From: Ursus arctos
Taxonomy: Eukaryota; Chordata; Mammalia; Carnivora; Ursidae
NCBI RefSeq assembly: GCF_023065955.2
Contig: NW_026622786.1
Coordinates: 43,882,938-43,946,937 of the forward strand
Reading direction: 5' to 3'
DNA: 64,000 bases
The number at the start of each line of letters is the position of its first letter. Position 1 is the first letter of the stretch. The notes below the pieces were generated by a model. That model had not been told where the DNA came from, made no database searches, and saw only the letters and a list, made by a program, of their open reading frames with translations. Positions 1-29,717 of the stretch are shown here, piece by piece. The position numbers were made by a program, and so were the translations under genes.

Positions 1-51
1 GACCTGAGCTGAAGGCAGACGCTTTAACAACTAAGCCACCCAGCACCCCCA
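1..51 (-). mobile_element. Carnivore SINE (SINEC), cut by window edge
   Basis: The 5' head of a minus-strand SINE (reads as gggtgctgggtggcttag from the right); the rest is off the left edge. Confidence 0.8.
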
Positions 52-818
52 GACACAGAAATTCTTAATCAATTTGCCAAACGTTGCTGTTTTTAAAAAA
101 GCTTTGTCCTATTTTTTTAAATTGCATAAAAATGTGAAATACCCGGAGATAAAGTCACATGCAGTACTAGTATCATGCAGGTTGTTAGCTATGCTAAAAA
201 ACTAATTATTAGGTAGGAAAAGGAAACCTATATACTGAGAAACCATAAAGAGGAATTAGGAAAAGGAAAAAAGAACAATAAAATGCTAAAAATAACATAG
301 CATATGTATATTTAATAATAGAAATTGGAACAAATAACTTTTTAGAGTATAGAGATTAGAAGCAGATTACTTCTACCTGGTAAGTGACAGAAATTTCCAT
401 TACAATAGGCCAGGGGCCCAAATCAATGATAAGTGATAGGAAGTGAAAGCAAGAACAGGCTAAACTATGACTGACCTAAAAGACCAGTTTCCCTGTACTC
501 TGTAAAATAAAATTCAAATACTGTTCAGTGGAAACAATCCTTTGGCAATAGCATTATTAATATATAATCTTTGGAATGAGTCCAGGAACTATTAATTTGA
601 AGAGGTTAATTTTAGAAATTGACAGTAATCTGAAATTTTCATATAACAGCAAAACACATTATTTTTAGGACAAAATACATTAAAAAAATTAAAATCAGAT
701 GTAAAACAATTTTAATTCAGAGTAGCCTATATTAATGCAATTGTGAATAACCTTTATTCCACGAAAAAGTAAACTAATTAGGAAAGCAGTGACTTGAAAA
801 TCTACATAGTGCTCACTA

Positions 819-10121
<9,303 letters not shown>

Positions 10122-10964
10122 TCTCACAAATCTTCCCAGGCAGAAGTCTGAGATTGCTGAGCGCCCCTTCACGGAGCCAAGTACAGAAGCGTCGCAGAAA
10201 AAGGCCCGAGCACCGCGCGCAGTCGCACGGAGTCCCAGTGCGCAGGCGCAGCGAGCCCCAACTTCGCCCGTCCACGCCTGAGTCCTTTCTCCCACCGGTG
10301 CCCAGTTCTTTCACCCGCCACCTTTCACCTAAGAGCTTAATCTGAAGTGCAGCTCTCCTCAATCTGCATAGATCCTCTGAACGGAATTCTTCAGAGCCTA
10401 TCAATGACCATCTAATTTGGTAGCCCCATTATACTCACAGCACTATATTTTACTAAAGGTGTTTGGTGCTTTTGAACATTTCCCACACCCCCAAATACAC
10501 TGAGCTTTTTAAATTTACAAACTGTCCATCACTGGACACCGAATGCCTATGATGGTGTAAACAAATTTCAGCGTTCAGCCCACCTAACATTGCTCTTATG
10601 GAGAAACACAGGAGACATTAACCTCCTACAGCTTAAATATCCACAAGGCTGTTGTCATTATCACGAGATAATATTCATCCATTAAGCACATGACAGTTTG
10701 CACAGTACCCTAAGAACTAGGTCAAGAATGGATGAGCTCTCTCTTGGACAGTTCCCAATTTCTTGTACCGCAGGTCCAAATTAGTTAAGAACAGACTATA
10801 CAAATCCAAACTCTAGCTTTGCAACAAATGACCTCCATGAAATTAAATTCTGTGCCTATTTTCTTGAATATAGAAATAGTACCAACTTCACAGAGAAACT
10901 AGGATTGAGAAAATACTCTGGATACCGCTATTGGAAGATACTCAAACATTACTGAGCATAATTT

Positions 10965-11040
10965 AACAGACTTGTGAAATCACTATGTTGTACACCTGAA
11001 ACTAATGCAACACTGTGTCAACCATAGTTCAATAAAACAA
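10965..11040 (+). mobile_element. L1-like 3' tail
   Basis: Sequence ttgtacacctgaaactaatg ... caataaaacaaaac resembles the terminal 3' UTR and tail of L1. Confidence 0.5.
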
Positions 11041-11081
11041 AACTGAATTCATGCAATTGCTAAATTACCTCAATATGTCAG

Positions 11082-11306
11082 GTGTCTAACAGCACAGTTC
11101 ACCCATATGCAATGACTGGAATCCTCAAAATTCCTTCAAATACTTTCAGCGATACCATTTTAATAAGATTATGTTCCAACCAATCCCAAACTTTCAGAAA
11201 AATAGTGACAATTCAGCCTGAACTCTTTAGTGAACTGTCAAAAGAATGGTATAAATTTCAAGAATCTGCTCTTTTTCGAGATGTTAAAATCCGCATTGGT
11301 GAATGA
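11082..11306 (+). other. Unassigned short open frame, possible exon relic
   Basis: A 74-codon open frame whose end (LFRDVKIRIGE) resembles the first strand of a BTB/POZ domain. An acceptor-like 'taacagcacag' precedes 11100 and 'ttggtgaatg' at the far end could act as a donor. I do not recognise a parent gene, and chance is the leading alternative. Confidence 0.2.
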
Positions 11307-11324
11307 TGTTTAAGTGAACCATTC

Positions 11325-11435
11325 TTGAGTAAACTACTCATTCTTGAGTAAACTCTACGCCCACTGTGGGGCTTGAACTGACCACCCTAAGATCAAGAGT
11401 GACATGCTCTACCAACTGAGCCAGCCAAGAGCCCC
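11325..11435 (-). mobile_element. Old carnivore SINE fragment
   Basis: Minus-strand tRNA-like head (ctgtggggcttgaactgacc ... gagccagccaagagcccc). Confidence 0.8.
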
Positions 11436-11469
11436 ACTAATCATCATTCTTAAAACTACTAGAGTATTG

Positions 11470-11667
11470 GGGCACCTGGCTGGCACAGCAGTTAAGTGTT
11501 TGCCTTCGGCTCAGGGCGTGATCCCAGTGTTATGGGATCAAGCCCCACATCAGGCTCCCCGCTATGAGCCTGCTTTTTCCTCTCCCACTCCCCCTGCTTG
11601 TGTTCCCTCTCTCGCTGGCTGTCTCTATCTCTGTCAAATAAATAAATAAAATCTTAAAAAAAAAAAA
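11470..11667 (+). mobile_element. Young carnivore SINE with perfect 18-base duplication
   Basis: Subfamily with 'ggcacagcagttaag', 'gctatgagcctgc' and 'ctcgctggctgtctctatct'. The 18-base target duplications at 11452-11469 and 11668-11685 are identical, pointing to a recent insertion. Confidence 0.93.
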
Positions 11668-12299
11668 AAAACTACTAGAGTATTGCCAACATGTTTGAGA
11701 AAATTTCAACTTCCATTTCAAGAAAAATGTTCACCGAAATACTTTATTTTTATCAAGAATCTAAAAGTCCCAGGAATACTTGTGTTCATTTTAGTCTTTT
11801 GGGAAACAGTTACAAAAAACTTTCTGGAAACTATCAGCTTTATTTCCTTTAAAGGCCAACAATTCCTTGGGTACATGGCTGGCATTCTGACATAAAAATG
11901 TTTAAAAAATAAGAATGTAGTCCAGAATGCAGTCCTATTCTAAGACAGTGAAATGCGTCATTTACCTAAATTACTGTCATCAATTCAGAGTAACCATAAA
12001 CTTACGAAACAGTCCCAAATTTCAACAGCCATTTATTCTGGTGCATCTTTTAATTCATATATGGATGGATTTATCAATTTTCATCAGTTAACATTCTCAC
12101 TGATAGAGACCAATTTACATTAGCCATTATTATATAACATGAAAGAAGCACATGGGAAAAACAAGTAGAACACAAGACTTCTTTAACTCAATAGTTCCTT
12201 AAATTGCGTTTGCTGTTAAGGAAACATACAAATAAATACAACGAAGCAGAAACAAAATAGCGTACTCAGAATAATAGCATTGCGGAAGAAAATCTAAAG

Positions 12300-12473
12300 C
12301 TGAAGATAAAGATCTTTATTTTACATTATGTATAATTACATAATTTATTAAAATTAATACAATTCATATACAAAATAGTAACACAGTAGTCATTTTTAAG
12401 TTTGATAAGCATTTTACAGAAATGTTAAGATGGCAAAACTATACTAAGCAATGTCTCACGTCTCCATCAATGT
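12300..12473 (-). other. RABGGTB: RABGGTB 3' untranslated region and poly(A) signal
   Basis: The first AATAAA after the stop that looks usable reads on the minus strand at 12320..12315, about 155 bases downstream; a second lies at 12349..12344. Cleavage is probably near 12300. The exact end is inferred. Confidence 0.6.
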
Positions 12474-20211
<7,738 letters not shown>

Positions 20212-21137
20212 GTCTGAGACCGAAAAGAGAACTTTGGTTCGTTCCTCGGCAGAGTTAGGCGGCACGCGCCTGCGCATAAGCTCCCCCCAGGTCCCTTCCT
20301 AGCACAGGCATAGCTGACCACAGTCCCGCCTGTAGGAAGGAGCAGCCGCTTGGCTGTCCTAGGACCCCGCCGACTGTTCATAGCTGTCCTCGCTGCCTGA
20401 GCCTAAATTTTCTGGCGCCCATTTTCTCGTCCTGTAATGACCTTGATTTGTCTAAAATTTTTAAGTAATATGTAAATATCTGAATTATTTTTAAAAAGTG
20501 ATTTGTTCTTGAGGCTCTTTGAAGATCTGAAGTGGATGGTAATTAGTAGAATTCTTGCATGTAGGAAGTGTTCAATAAATGTTTTTGAGTGAATGTTAAT
20601 AAAATGTTCACATTTCCTTCCTGTTTGCCTTCTCGGTTCTGGATGTGACTCTCTCACTCCCTTCACTTCCTCAGCAAGTGCTACTAGCTGGAAGTTTTGT
20701 CAATTACTTTTGAAGAAGAAACATCCATGTTCTTTTCACAAGCGTTCCGTGAAATTCAGATTTGCTAGGGCTGTTATTACAGCTATTTTCATTTGTGCTT
20801 CCTTAGGTCTTTCATACTTAAGTATTTTGAGCACCCATTAGAAAATACTGTCACCCCATACCCTTACAATGTATTATTACATTCAGTAACGATTTGGAGA
20901 AGTGTTCCTGACACACTGACATATATGGGCTATCAATAATTAAGAGTGTTGAATCTGTTATGATGATAGATTTCATTTTTTTCTCCCTGTAATTCCGTTG
21001 ATATTCCCGTTTATAGTGTGAGGCTACTTTATTAAATGCATGTAAGTTTGGTATCTGTTTCTGGTGAGTTGATCCTTTTACCATTAAGTGATGACTGTCT
21101 CTAGCCCTAATACTTTTTGTCTTAAAAAGTCTGCGCT

Positions 21138-21363
21138 AAATGCCTGGGGGTCTCAGCGGGTTAAGTCTCTGACTTTGGCTCAGGTCAGGATCTCAGGGTC
21201 CTGGGATGAAGCCCTGCCTTGAGGTCCCTGTCAGGCTCTGCGCTGAGCCGAGCTAAGCTGGGAGTCCGCTTGTCCCTCTCCTTTTGTCCTCCCCCTGCTT
21301 GTGTGTGTGCGCGCGCTCTCTCTCTCTCTCAAATAAAGTCTTAAAATAAAAAAACAAAAAAAA
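21138..21363 (+). mobile_element. Carnivore SINE
   Basis: Diverged head (atgcctgggggtctcagcgg), pyrimidine-rich body with (GT/GC) and (CT)n, A-rich tail. Confidence 0.85.
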
Positions 21364-21709
21364 CCCTCTGTCCTAAATATAATGTAATTTCCCCAGCTTT
21401 GTTTTGCCTCTAAATCAGATGGGGGAGTGATGTGGTAGAGGGAGGAAAACCAAGGGAGAGAGGACTTCTAGGAAAAGCAATGCTCAAAGTAGTAATAATA
21501 CAAGCATCAGATCCAAAAAGTACCATTCAGATTGAGTCAGTAACTGCTGAAAGAATGAAAAACAAGCCTCACTTCCTACTTTATAAATTCATTCAACAAA
21601 TACATAGTGAAACTCTAGAATGTGCCAAATATTATTCTAGGTTCTAGGGGTACAATGGTGAGCAAAATGGAAATCTGTATAGGAAGCATATGTTCTAGCA
21701 ATTCTTATA

Positions 21710-22165
21710 ATTACGTTCAGCAATTCTGTTTCTATGTATTTATCCTACAAATACAGTCCTTTGAGTATGAAGTGACTTATGTGCATGAATATTCATAGTG
21801 CAACTTTATAATAACAAAAGATTACAAATATCTTAATTACCATTAAAAAGTTAAACTATATTGTATTCGTTATGCAGCTGTGAAAGGGAATGAGGAAGCT
21901 CTGCATACATTGCTATGGAAAAATCTCCAAAATATATTAAGTGAAAACAAAAACAGAAAGTGCCAAGCTGTGTATAGTGTGCTACTATTTGTGTGGAAAA
22001 CAAAGAAGAAAAATATATGGATATATTTGCAAATGCACAGAATTACTAAAAGCAGTTGCCTACAGGAGGAGGTTGGCTGGGGACAGGATTAAAGGAAGGC
22101 TTATTTTTCACTGAATACCTTGGTACTTTTGAAATTTGGTAAATTTTACCTCTTCAAAAAATAAA
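21710..22165 (+). mobile_element. Old L1 3' fragment
   Basis: Plus-strand L1 ORF2 end/3' UTR (e.g. tatgcagctgtgaaagggaa; ttttgaaatttggtaaattt). Confidence 0.6.
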
Positions 22166-22246
22166 AATATCCCCCCATCCAAGGAAAAGTAGCTACAAAA
22201 ACAAACCAAAAAAAACAGTATTAATTAAAAAAAGAAGTTCACCTTG

Positions 22247-22485
22247 GTGCACCTAGGTGACTCAGTCGATTGGGCATCTGGCTCTTGGTTTCAGCTCTGG
22301 TCATAGTCTCCAGGTCCTGGATCAAGCCCCGTTGGGCTCAATACTTAGCGGGGAGTCTGCTTGAGGATTCTCTCCCTCCCTCCCCCCACTTGTGCTCACC
22401 CTCTATCTCTCTCTCCCTCTTTTCCTTTCCCTCCGCCTTCCTCACACTCTCTCTTTCTCTAAAATAAATATTAAAAAAAGTAAAA
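22247..22485 (+). mobile_element. Carnivore SINE
   Basis: Head tggtgcacctaggtgactca, CT-rich body, A-rich tail. Confidence 0.85.
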
Positions 22486-22499
22486 AGTTCATCTCTGCC

Positions 22500-22945
22500 T
22501 CTAGACCTGTGCTGTGTGCTGTGTAATATAGCTAAATGGGACACTTCCGATAACGGCCAATCTAAACTGAGATGTGTTGCAAAGTATAAAACACACACCC
22601 TATTTCAAAGACTTAGTGGGAAAAATAAACTATAATATCTCATTAACAATTTAAAAAGTATTGATTGTTGAAATAATATTTGGCCATATAGGGATAAATA
22701 AAACTATATTCTTAACGTTAATTTCATCTATTGCTTTTTACTTTTCCCCTCTTTTTCTTTACCTTTTTTAAAGTAACCTCTACACCTAACGTGGGGCTCA
22801 AACTCACAACACTGAGATCAAGAGTGTCATGCTTTACCAACCAAGCCAGCCAGGTGTCCCTCTTTTTACTTTTTTTAATTTTGACTAATAGAAAATTTGT
22901 GATTACATGAGATAGATCATATTATATTTCTGTTGGACAATGCTG
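22500..22945 (+). mobile_element. Ancient DNA transposon split by a SINE
   Basis: Left half 22500-22750 (tatttcaaagacttagtggg; tttcatctattgctttttac) and right half 22866-22945 (actaatagaaaatttgtgat ... atttctgttggacaatgctg) belong to one non-autonomous element, probably hAT-Charlie class, broken by a minus-strand SINE. Confidence 0.6.
22755..22862 (-). mobile_element. Old carnivore SINE nested in DNA transposon
   Basis: Minus-strand tRNA-like head (taacgtggggctcaaactca ... gccagccaggtgtccc). Confidence 0.85.
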
Positions 22946-23577
22946 CTGTAGTCACTGAGCTTTATGGGAGCTGTAGCTGTGTCTGCTTTGTTCACCATTA
23001 CATATTCTGTGAATGAAAAAAGTTTTTCTTTACCTACAATTTTGTTCAAAGCCCATATTGTGACTATGAACATAGTTTCCTTAGCATTTGGCATCTAAGC
23101 TGTTTCTAGTCTAACATCTTTATGTCATGGAATAGCATATCCAGGACAAACAATACCATATTTTACCTAAGATGCCATTGATTATAAGATACATCCCAAT
23201 TGAAAAGATAACAAATGTGGAAAAAAACAGCCAATGGCTATCAACCTAAACCTTATCCAGATTTTTGAGATGTTAAATATGAAAAAATGTGCATTTTGGA
23301 ATCAATGAAATATAATAACTGAGTCATTCTGAAATATCAAATGTAGAAGCACAATATTATATGTTCCATGCCCCATATCCCACTTGTAAAAGGATATTAC
23401 TTTCTATACATTGTATGACATTTCTGATATCTCTACTCTTCCATTTTTTTATTCCATTCAAGCAAATGAAATCTTGTCTACAGTCTTAGGATTGTATGCC
23501 TTCCTAACTAAGTAGTATCAAAAGGAACTGGATAGGTAAGATGTGGGTATAGAAGGAATAGAATTCTGAAGCCATTT

Positions 23578-23740
23578 ATTTTTTAAGATTTTATTTATTT
23601 ATTTATTTATTTGAGAGAAGCAGGAGGAGGAGCAGAGGGAGAGGGACAAGTAGAATCCATGCTGAGCTCAGAGCCAACTTGGGGCTCAATCTCAGGACCC
23701 TGAGATCATGACCTGAACCGAAATCAAGAGTCGACTGCTT
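23578..23740 (-). mobile_element. Carnivore SINE, head truncated
   Basis: Minus-strand copy: ttttaagattttatttattt, purine-rich body, ending at gaaatcaagagtcgactgct before the usual ggcgcccc end. Confidence 0.85.
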
Positions 23741-25096
23741 CTTTTAGGTACAAAACAGTATCTTTATTTCCAGTAAGAGTTGATATTTGTTCAGAATACA
23801 TTATAATTTACTCTGTTTCATAGTGAATTGCCATTTCCCTGTTGTTCACTTGTGTTTTTCTCTTGGTAATTGGGTCTATGACATGGTATAAATATACACT
23901 ATCATTAAAATCTTCTGAGACAGCTCAGTTATATATACGGTTTATATTTTTGTGATATGTGATTTCACGCACTATTACTTGGTTATTACAATCTAATAAA
24001 AATATGGCCAATTAATTTTCTTTCTTAAAGCTCTGTACATTAAAATAAAATTTGGCTTCCACTAAATTGAATCATAATTCTAACAAACATTCTTTTCCAA
24101 CAATACGTATGTTTTCAATTGTGTCAGATTAAAGATAATTTTCAAGAACTTTAGGAAATTTAATTAGTTTGAGTTACTTAATTAATAATCATGGCAAGCC
24201 TAGATTGTTTCTTGGATAGAATATTAAAACCTTGATTACTGAGCATAATATACTTTTGGTTCTTATTTCAATATGCTATGGATTAAGTGATATCTTTGAG
24301 TTAAGTTAATAAATGGTTCTTTTTGCCACTTTAAGGTATAAAAGGACAGGTACAGCTGTATAAAATTGTGTTAATATTCATGAACTTTGGGGCGCCTGCA
24401 ATAATGACAGAGAAATACAACTATGTACGTGTTTTTATTTTTCAAGAGAAAATAATAGTATGTTTCAAATTATCAGTTTGTTCTAGAATATGGAACGGCA
24501 TTGTGAAAGACAAAATTTGAGGGAAGTGGATTTTGTCTGTCTTGGTGTGTAATCCCAGAGTCTGAAAAGATACTGGGCTATGCTACAATTTTGGCAAAGT
24601 TCATTCTGTTTTAACGGGCTTGCTTCCTTGGCTCATTCACCAATCCCGAAAGTAAAAGGTTCGTCTTTACCTTCTGCTTAGATAGCAGAGATTTTGTCTT
24701 ACCAGAATAAATCTTCTATGCTCTATATGTTGACTTTATCATATCTTTAATTATTAAAAAGAAAAAGGAGCAAACATTCCTCATTTGAGAAATGTCTTAA
24801 GTTCTTATAATCATGCTACAGTACATTCTTCTGTATTCATTTTTATGTATTGTCCCTTTAATTAAATAGATAACCAAGCCTTCTTTTTCAGGCACCTATA
24901 ATCCTATCTTAATCAAATGATCAAATTATCTCTGACATCTCTTTTAATTTTGCCTTCCCAAGGTCAAATCTTGAACAAAGAAAAATAAAAATTTCAGGAT
25001 CTATTTTACACCTAAATGTATCTGTGAAATTTCCTGCGGGAGGGAGGACCAGGATGGAGGAATCTATTCTTTCACTTTATAAAAAGAAAGGTATTA

Positions 25097-25315
25097 GGGG
25101 CACCTGGGTGGCTCAGTTGGTTAAGTGTCCACCTTAGGCTCAGGTCATGACCCCAAGACCGTGGGATCCTGGGATCAAGCCCTGCATCGGGATCGAACCC
25201 TGCATCAGGCTCCCTGCTCAGTGGGGAGCCTGCTTCTCCCTCTCCCTCTGCCACTAGTGGCTGCTTGTGCTGTCTCTCTCTCTCTCTCTGTCAAATAAAT
25301 AAAATCTTTTAAAAA
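25097..25315 (+). mobile_element. Carnivore SINE
   Basis: Head ggggcacctgggtggctcag, CT-rich body, (CT)n and aaataaataaaatc tail. Confidence 0.92.
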
Positions 25316-25660
25316 ATTAAAAAATAAAAAGATATTAGAAATAATTAAGTTTACTTTATGTGCTCCGTATTTCTTAATTATCAACACTATTGTGTGAGCT
25401 TTATAGGAAAAGTTGGTAAATAAATCAACTCAGCCTTCTTTAGCTTAAATTTGTTTAGTTAAAATGTTATTAACATAAACATGGCCAAAATTGTGTACTT
25501 TATGAAAAGGACATGGAGATTTGCCACTGTTGTTTCCCCCAGGGGAAATAATTGTTAAATTCTTGTGAAACAGTTATGCACTGTGTTTTCACAGAGATTT
25601 TTTTTACTTTCATTCTATTATTGGATATAGTAATTACCTATAACCTTCAGTCTTAGTCAT

Positions 25661-25996
25661 TGCAATGGAGTGAATATTTCTGTCCCCCCCCAAATTTTTA
25701 ATGTTGAAATCTTAGTCCCCAGTGTGATGGTATTAGGAAGTGAGGGTTTGGGGAGGTAATTAAGTCACATTAAAGTGGAGTCCTCATGGATGGGATTAAT
25801 GCCCTGTAAAAAGGGACCCCAGAGGGCTCTCTGACCCTATTTCTGCCATGGGAGGATATAAGAAGTTAACAGTCTATAACACAGAAGTGGGCAGGTGCTT
25901 TGATATTGGACTTTCCAGCCTCCAGAATTTTGAGAAAGCAAAGTTGGTGGTTTAATCCAGTCTATTGCTTTGTTACAGCAGCCTGAGCTAGGACAG
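25661..25996 (+). mobile_element. MLT1-type LTR (ERVL-MaLR)
   Basis: Follows the MLT1 consensus in order: atgttgaaatcttagtcccc, gtgatggtattaggaagtga, atgggattaatgccctgtaa, cttccagcctccagaatttt, and an end like ttacagcagcctgagctagg. Probably a solo LTR. Confidence 0.8.
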
Positions 25997-26899
25997 TCAT
26001 TTACAGATCGTTTCTGTTTTTCTCTGATGCTAGCTTGAAGGCTCTCTTATAAGCTGTAGGCCAAAGTTTGCACGTTCAGGGACAGTCTCAAAGCCTCATG
26101 GAAAGTATCAGGTACTTTAAACTATTGTAGATACTTTCAAGAATAGTCTTTTGGGTACAGACTTCCAAGTGGACATAGCTTAGACAAATTTCACAGCATA
26201 CCATTAGACTGAGTCAGGATTTCTAGGACTCTTTAGTCTGGAAGGAGAGGCTTCTTGAAAGCAGTTTACTGACTCAAAATCCAGCAGAAAAATTACAGAG
26301 AACTGAATGAGCCAATGAGGGGAACTTAATCATAGTTACTTATTTGGAATATTGTTCATGCAGTTATAATGTTCTGTTTCTATGGATATATGAGGAAGCC
26401 CTTTTTAATTCTTAGGCTCTCCTCAATTTAGTGGACTGTGTTTTTGTAAACTGGAAATTGGTGTCTGGTACTCACTGAGTCCCTAGAATTGAGAAGCATT
26501 TTCTGAGTCTCCTTACACTTTATGGCAATATTCAAAATGAATCTGTACTCCTGTTTACCAGGATATAATTAAACAAATTGATTGTGTACCCAAGGCTATT
26601 CCTGGAGTGTCATATTTGAGAATAATTCTCATGTAATCAGGTTTGAAAAGTACATTAAGAAAACAAGTTGTGTATATTGAGTCACTGCTTTAGATGCTGT
26701 CCCAGTAAAACTGGAATGGTACAGGGTTCCAGTCTTACAGGTGGTAAGGAAGTGCCCTTTTTAGCAAGCCAGGAACTGTAGAAAATTTTGGAGATGCTGA
26801 GGAGAGAAATTCACCCAAATTCTTAGGTACTACTAGAGAACTCTGGTACAGAGTTTCTTGGGCTTGGTTCCATAGCCTTGAGATAGCAAATTAGAGAGG

Positions 26900-26921
26900 C
26901 TTTTTTTTTTAATTTTTTAAA

Positions 26922-26952
<31 letters not shown>

Positions 26953-27062
26953 GAGAGAGTGAGAGCAGGGAAAGGGGCAAAGGGAGAGACTATCCATGCA
27001 ATCATGACCTGAGCTGAAACCAAGAGTCAGATGCTTAACCTACTGAGCCACACAGGTGTCTG
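26900..27062 (-). mobile_element. Carnivore SINE with (ATTG)n
   Basis: Minus-strand copy ending ctgagccacacaggtgtc; its tail region has become (GATT)n at 26924-26951. Confidence 0.85.
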
Positions 27063-28574
27063 TAGAGGCTTTTAAAAGTCTAATTTGAGTGTTCTTATGA
27101 AAACTTTCAGACAGAAGTTAATCCTGCAGTTTTGGTAATTGTTCAGCACAGTATGTCTCTGGATTTGCAGAGTAAATTCAAAGAGGCTTATATGGTTAAT
27201 TAACACTGTGGCAATAATCTGGCCAAACATAATGAAACCTGTCTTTTTGTATCAAGAGTAATCTTGGCAGGTTATTTACGATCACAAGGAAGAGGCTGTC
27301 AAGAAACATTGTCAAAAACACAGAAATGAATAAAAGGAATGACTGAGTGTTCTTTCAGTGGAGGGCTAGGTATTATCTAATGGACCCTGAGGGTATTACC
27401 TGAAGGGGTATATACCTGTGATTGTCTTTCTATTGGCTAGGCTGTTTTACAACTCTGTAAACTTAAAAGTTAAATTATAGAAAATGGATAGTAATGCAAA
27501 TGAACAATGAAGTACAGTTGAATTTTGCTCCAAGGAAAAGATGACCCCTGTAGATTTTTTTGCCCTATGAGTTATTAAAGTTTTATATCTATTAGCAAAT
27601 TCTTTTAAGTATTTGATTGCCTATATATCTGTTCTTCAAATTCTCCCTTATATCAGTTTTAACATCCTATTAGTTCCCTCATTCATTAGTGAGTTAAATG
27701 AAATCTTCAACACTTTTTTTTTTTTTTTTTTAAGTGCTTCCTGTAGGATTTAATCTTCGGTCTCCAAAGACCTTTTGTAGTATTTGATCATGGGTAATGC
27801 ATTCAAATTAATGGACATCATTCCAGAGGCCATATAAACAGCCAGTTTTTAAATCCAGAGGAGTCTTGGAATGATCTCTACCTTTTTATGCAAATTGGTG
27901 ACTATGGCACATTCCTTAAATAGTCATTAAATTTGCCGGAAACATACCAGCTATGTTACAACCATCAATTCACAGATGTAGGCAACTAAGAATCATGTTT
28001 GTAGTCTAGGACTCTCCCCATGCTGTCCATAATGGCCCTAGCCAGTTATGTAAGTCACGAGAAATCAAATACATAAATATTAAGTCTTATTCTATCATTG
28101 GATCAAAGAAGCAGAGAAAGCTAGGCTACAGAACGAGAAAAAATGAAACATGCCAGTGAGAAGTAGAGTTGAAAGGTAGAAAAACAGTATTTCATGGATT
28201 TCTAAAGACTATTTGGGTCCTAGACACTTCCTAAAACTGACTCCATTCCTGCCCTTAGGATCCATGACGCACTTCAATACACTCAAAAGACATTTGTTCA
28301 CTTTTTTCATAAAGTAGCTTAAGTTCATTTGTGTTCTTTGCGACTAAAAAGTCTTATTTGATAGTTACAAAATTGCTTAATACTTATAATCAAGGGTACT
28401 TTAATAATTATTTTCATCATCATATGACTTTGGAATACATGTATATGTCTAGAAGCCTTATGTTTAGAATTCGTAGGTAAATTTTTGGAGTTATGTATTG
28501 GAAGTTCAAATCTGCATTTGGAAAATATTCTGTTTAACTTGTAATTTCTGTGTAATACTCTTAATTTTTTTCTT

Positions 28575-29474
28575 TTCAAATTTTTATATAAATTCTAATT
28601 AGTTAACATATCATATAATATTGGTTTCAGTAGAATTTAGTGATTCATCACTATGTACAACACCCAGTGTTCATCATAACAAATGCCCTTCTTAATATCC
28701 ATCACCCATTTCACTCATCCCCCACCCACCTCCATCAACCCTCAGTTTGTTCTCTATCCTTAAGAGTCTCTTACGGTGTGCTTCCCATTATCTTTTTTTT
28801 TCCTTCCCATATGTTCATCTGTTTTGTTTCTTAAATTCCACATATGAGTGAAATTGTATGGTATTTGTCTTTCTCTGACTTATTTTGCTTGGCATAATAC
28901 ACTCTAGTTCCATCCACATCCTTGCAAATGGCAAGGTTTCATTCTTTTTTAATGGCTGAGTAATATTACATTGTATATATATACCACATCTTTATCCATT
29001 CATGTCGATGGACACTTGGGCTCTCCATAGTTTGGCTATTGTTGATAATGCTGCTATAAACATCAGGGTGAACGTAGCCCTTCGAATCTCTATTTTTGTA
29101 TCCTTGGGTAAATACCTAGTAATGTAATTGCTGGATTGTAGGGAAGTTCTATTTTTAACTTTTTGAGGAAACTACATACTGTCGTCCACAGTGGCTGCAC
29201 CAGTTTGCATTCCTACCAACAGTATAAGAGGGCTGGTTCCCCTTTCTCTGCATCCTTGCCAACATCCGCTGTTTCCTGTGTTGTTAATTTTAGCCATTCT
29301 GACAGGTGTGCAGTGGTATCTCCATGGTTTTGATTTGCATCTCCCTGATAATTAGTGATGTTGAGAATCTTTTCATGTCTGTTAAGTCATTTGGATGTCT
29401 TCTTTGGAGAAATATCTATCATGTCTTCTGCCCATTTCTTAATTGGATTATTTGTTTTTTGGGTGTTGACTGGT
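28575..29474 (-). mobile_element. 5'-truncated L1 (3' end of ORF2 and 3' UTR)
   Basis: About 900 bases in reverse: the L1 3' tail, then complement of ORF2 C-terminal sequence (e.g. gtatatatataccacatctt; aacagtataagagggctggt). Stops throughout; inactive. Confidence 0.85.
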
Positions 29475-29717
29475 GTCCTTATACGAAGAGAAAAACACCA
29501 GAGCTTTCTCTCTCACCATGCATGTGCAGACAAGAGGCCACGTGAGAACACAGTAAGAAGGTGGCACTTTACAAGCCAGGAAAAGAGCTCACCAGAAACC
29601 AACCTAGATAGCACCTTAATCTTAGACTTCGAGCCTCCAGAACTGTAAGAAACTAAACTGCTGTTTAGCCACCGACCCTGCAACATTTTATTATGGCAGC
29701 CCTAGCCCACTAACACA
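29475..29717 (+). mobile_element. MLT1-type LTR, 3' part
   Basis: Matches the 3' half of MLT1: aggccacgtgagaacacagt, ccttaatcttagacttcgag, cctccagaactgtaagaaac. It abuts the L1. Confidence 0.7.

Larger units (their letters stand above)
10400..12300. other. MSH4-RABGGTB intergenic gap
   Basis: About 1.9 kb between the MSH4 start region and the RABGGTB 3' end. It holds an L1-like 3' tail (10965-11040), one old and one young SINE (11325-11667) and an unexplained short open frame (11100-11306). I see no other gene. Confidence 0.7.

Noticed and set aside
22755..22862. tRNA-like sequence with A/B-box-like motifs, also at 2978, 15305, 33335 and 44642.
   Set aside because: These are heads of tRNA-derived SINEs; cloverleaf pairing is degraded and each is followed by a SINE tail, so I do not call tRNA genes.
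29306..29648. Two overlapping plus-strand open frames.
   Set aside because: They run through the reversed L1 and the MLT1 LTR, so they are repeat-derived.
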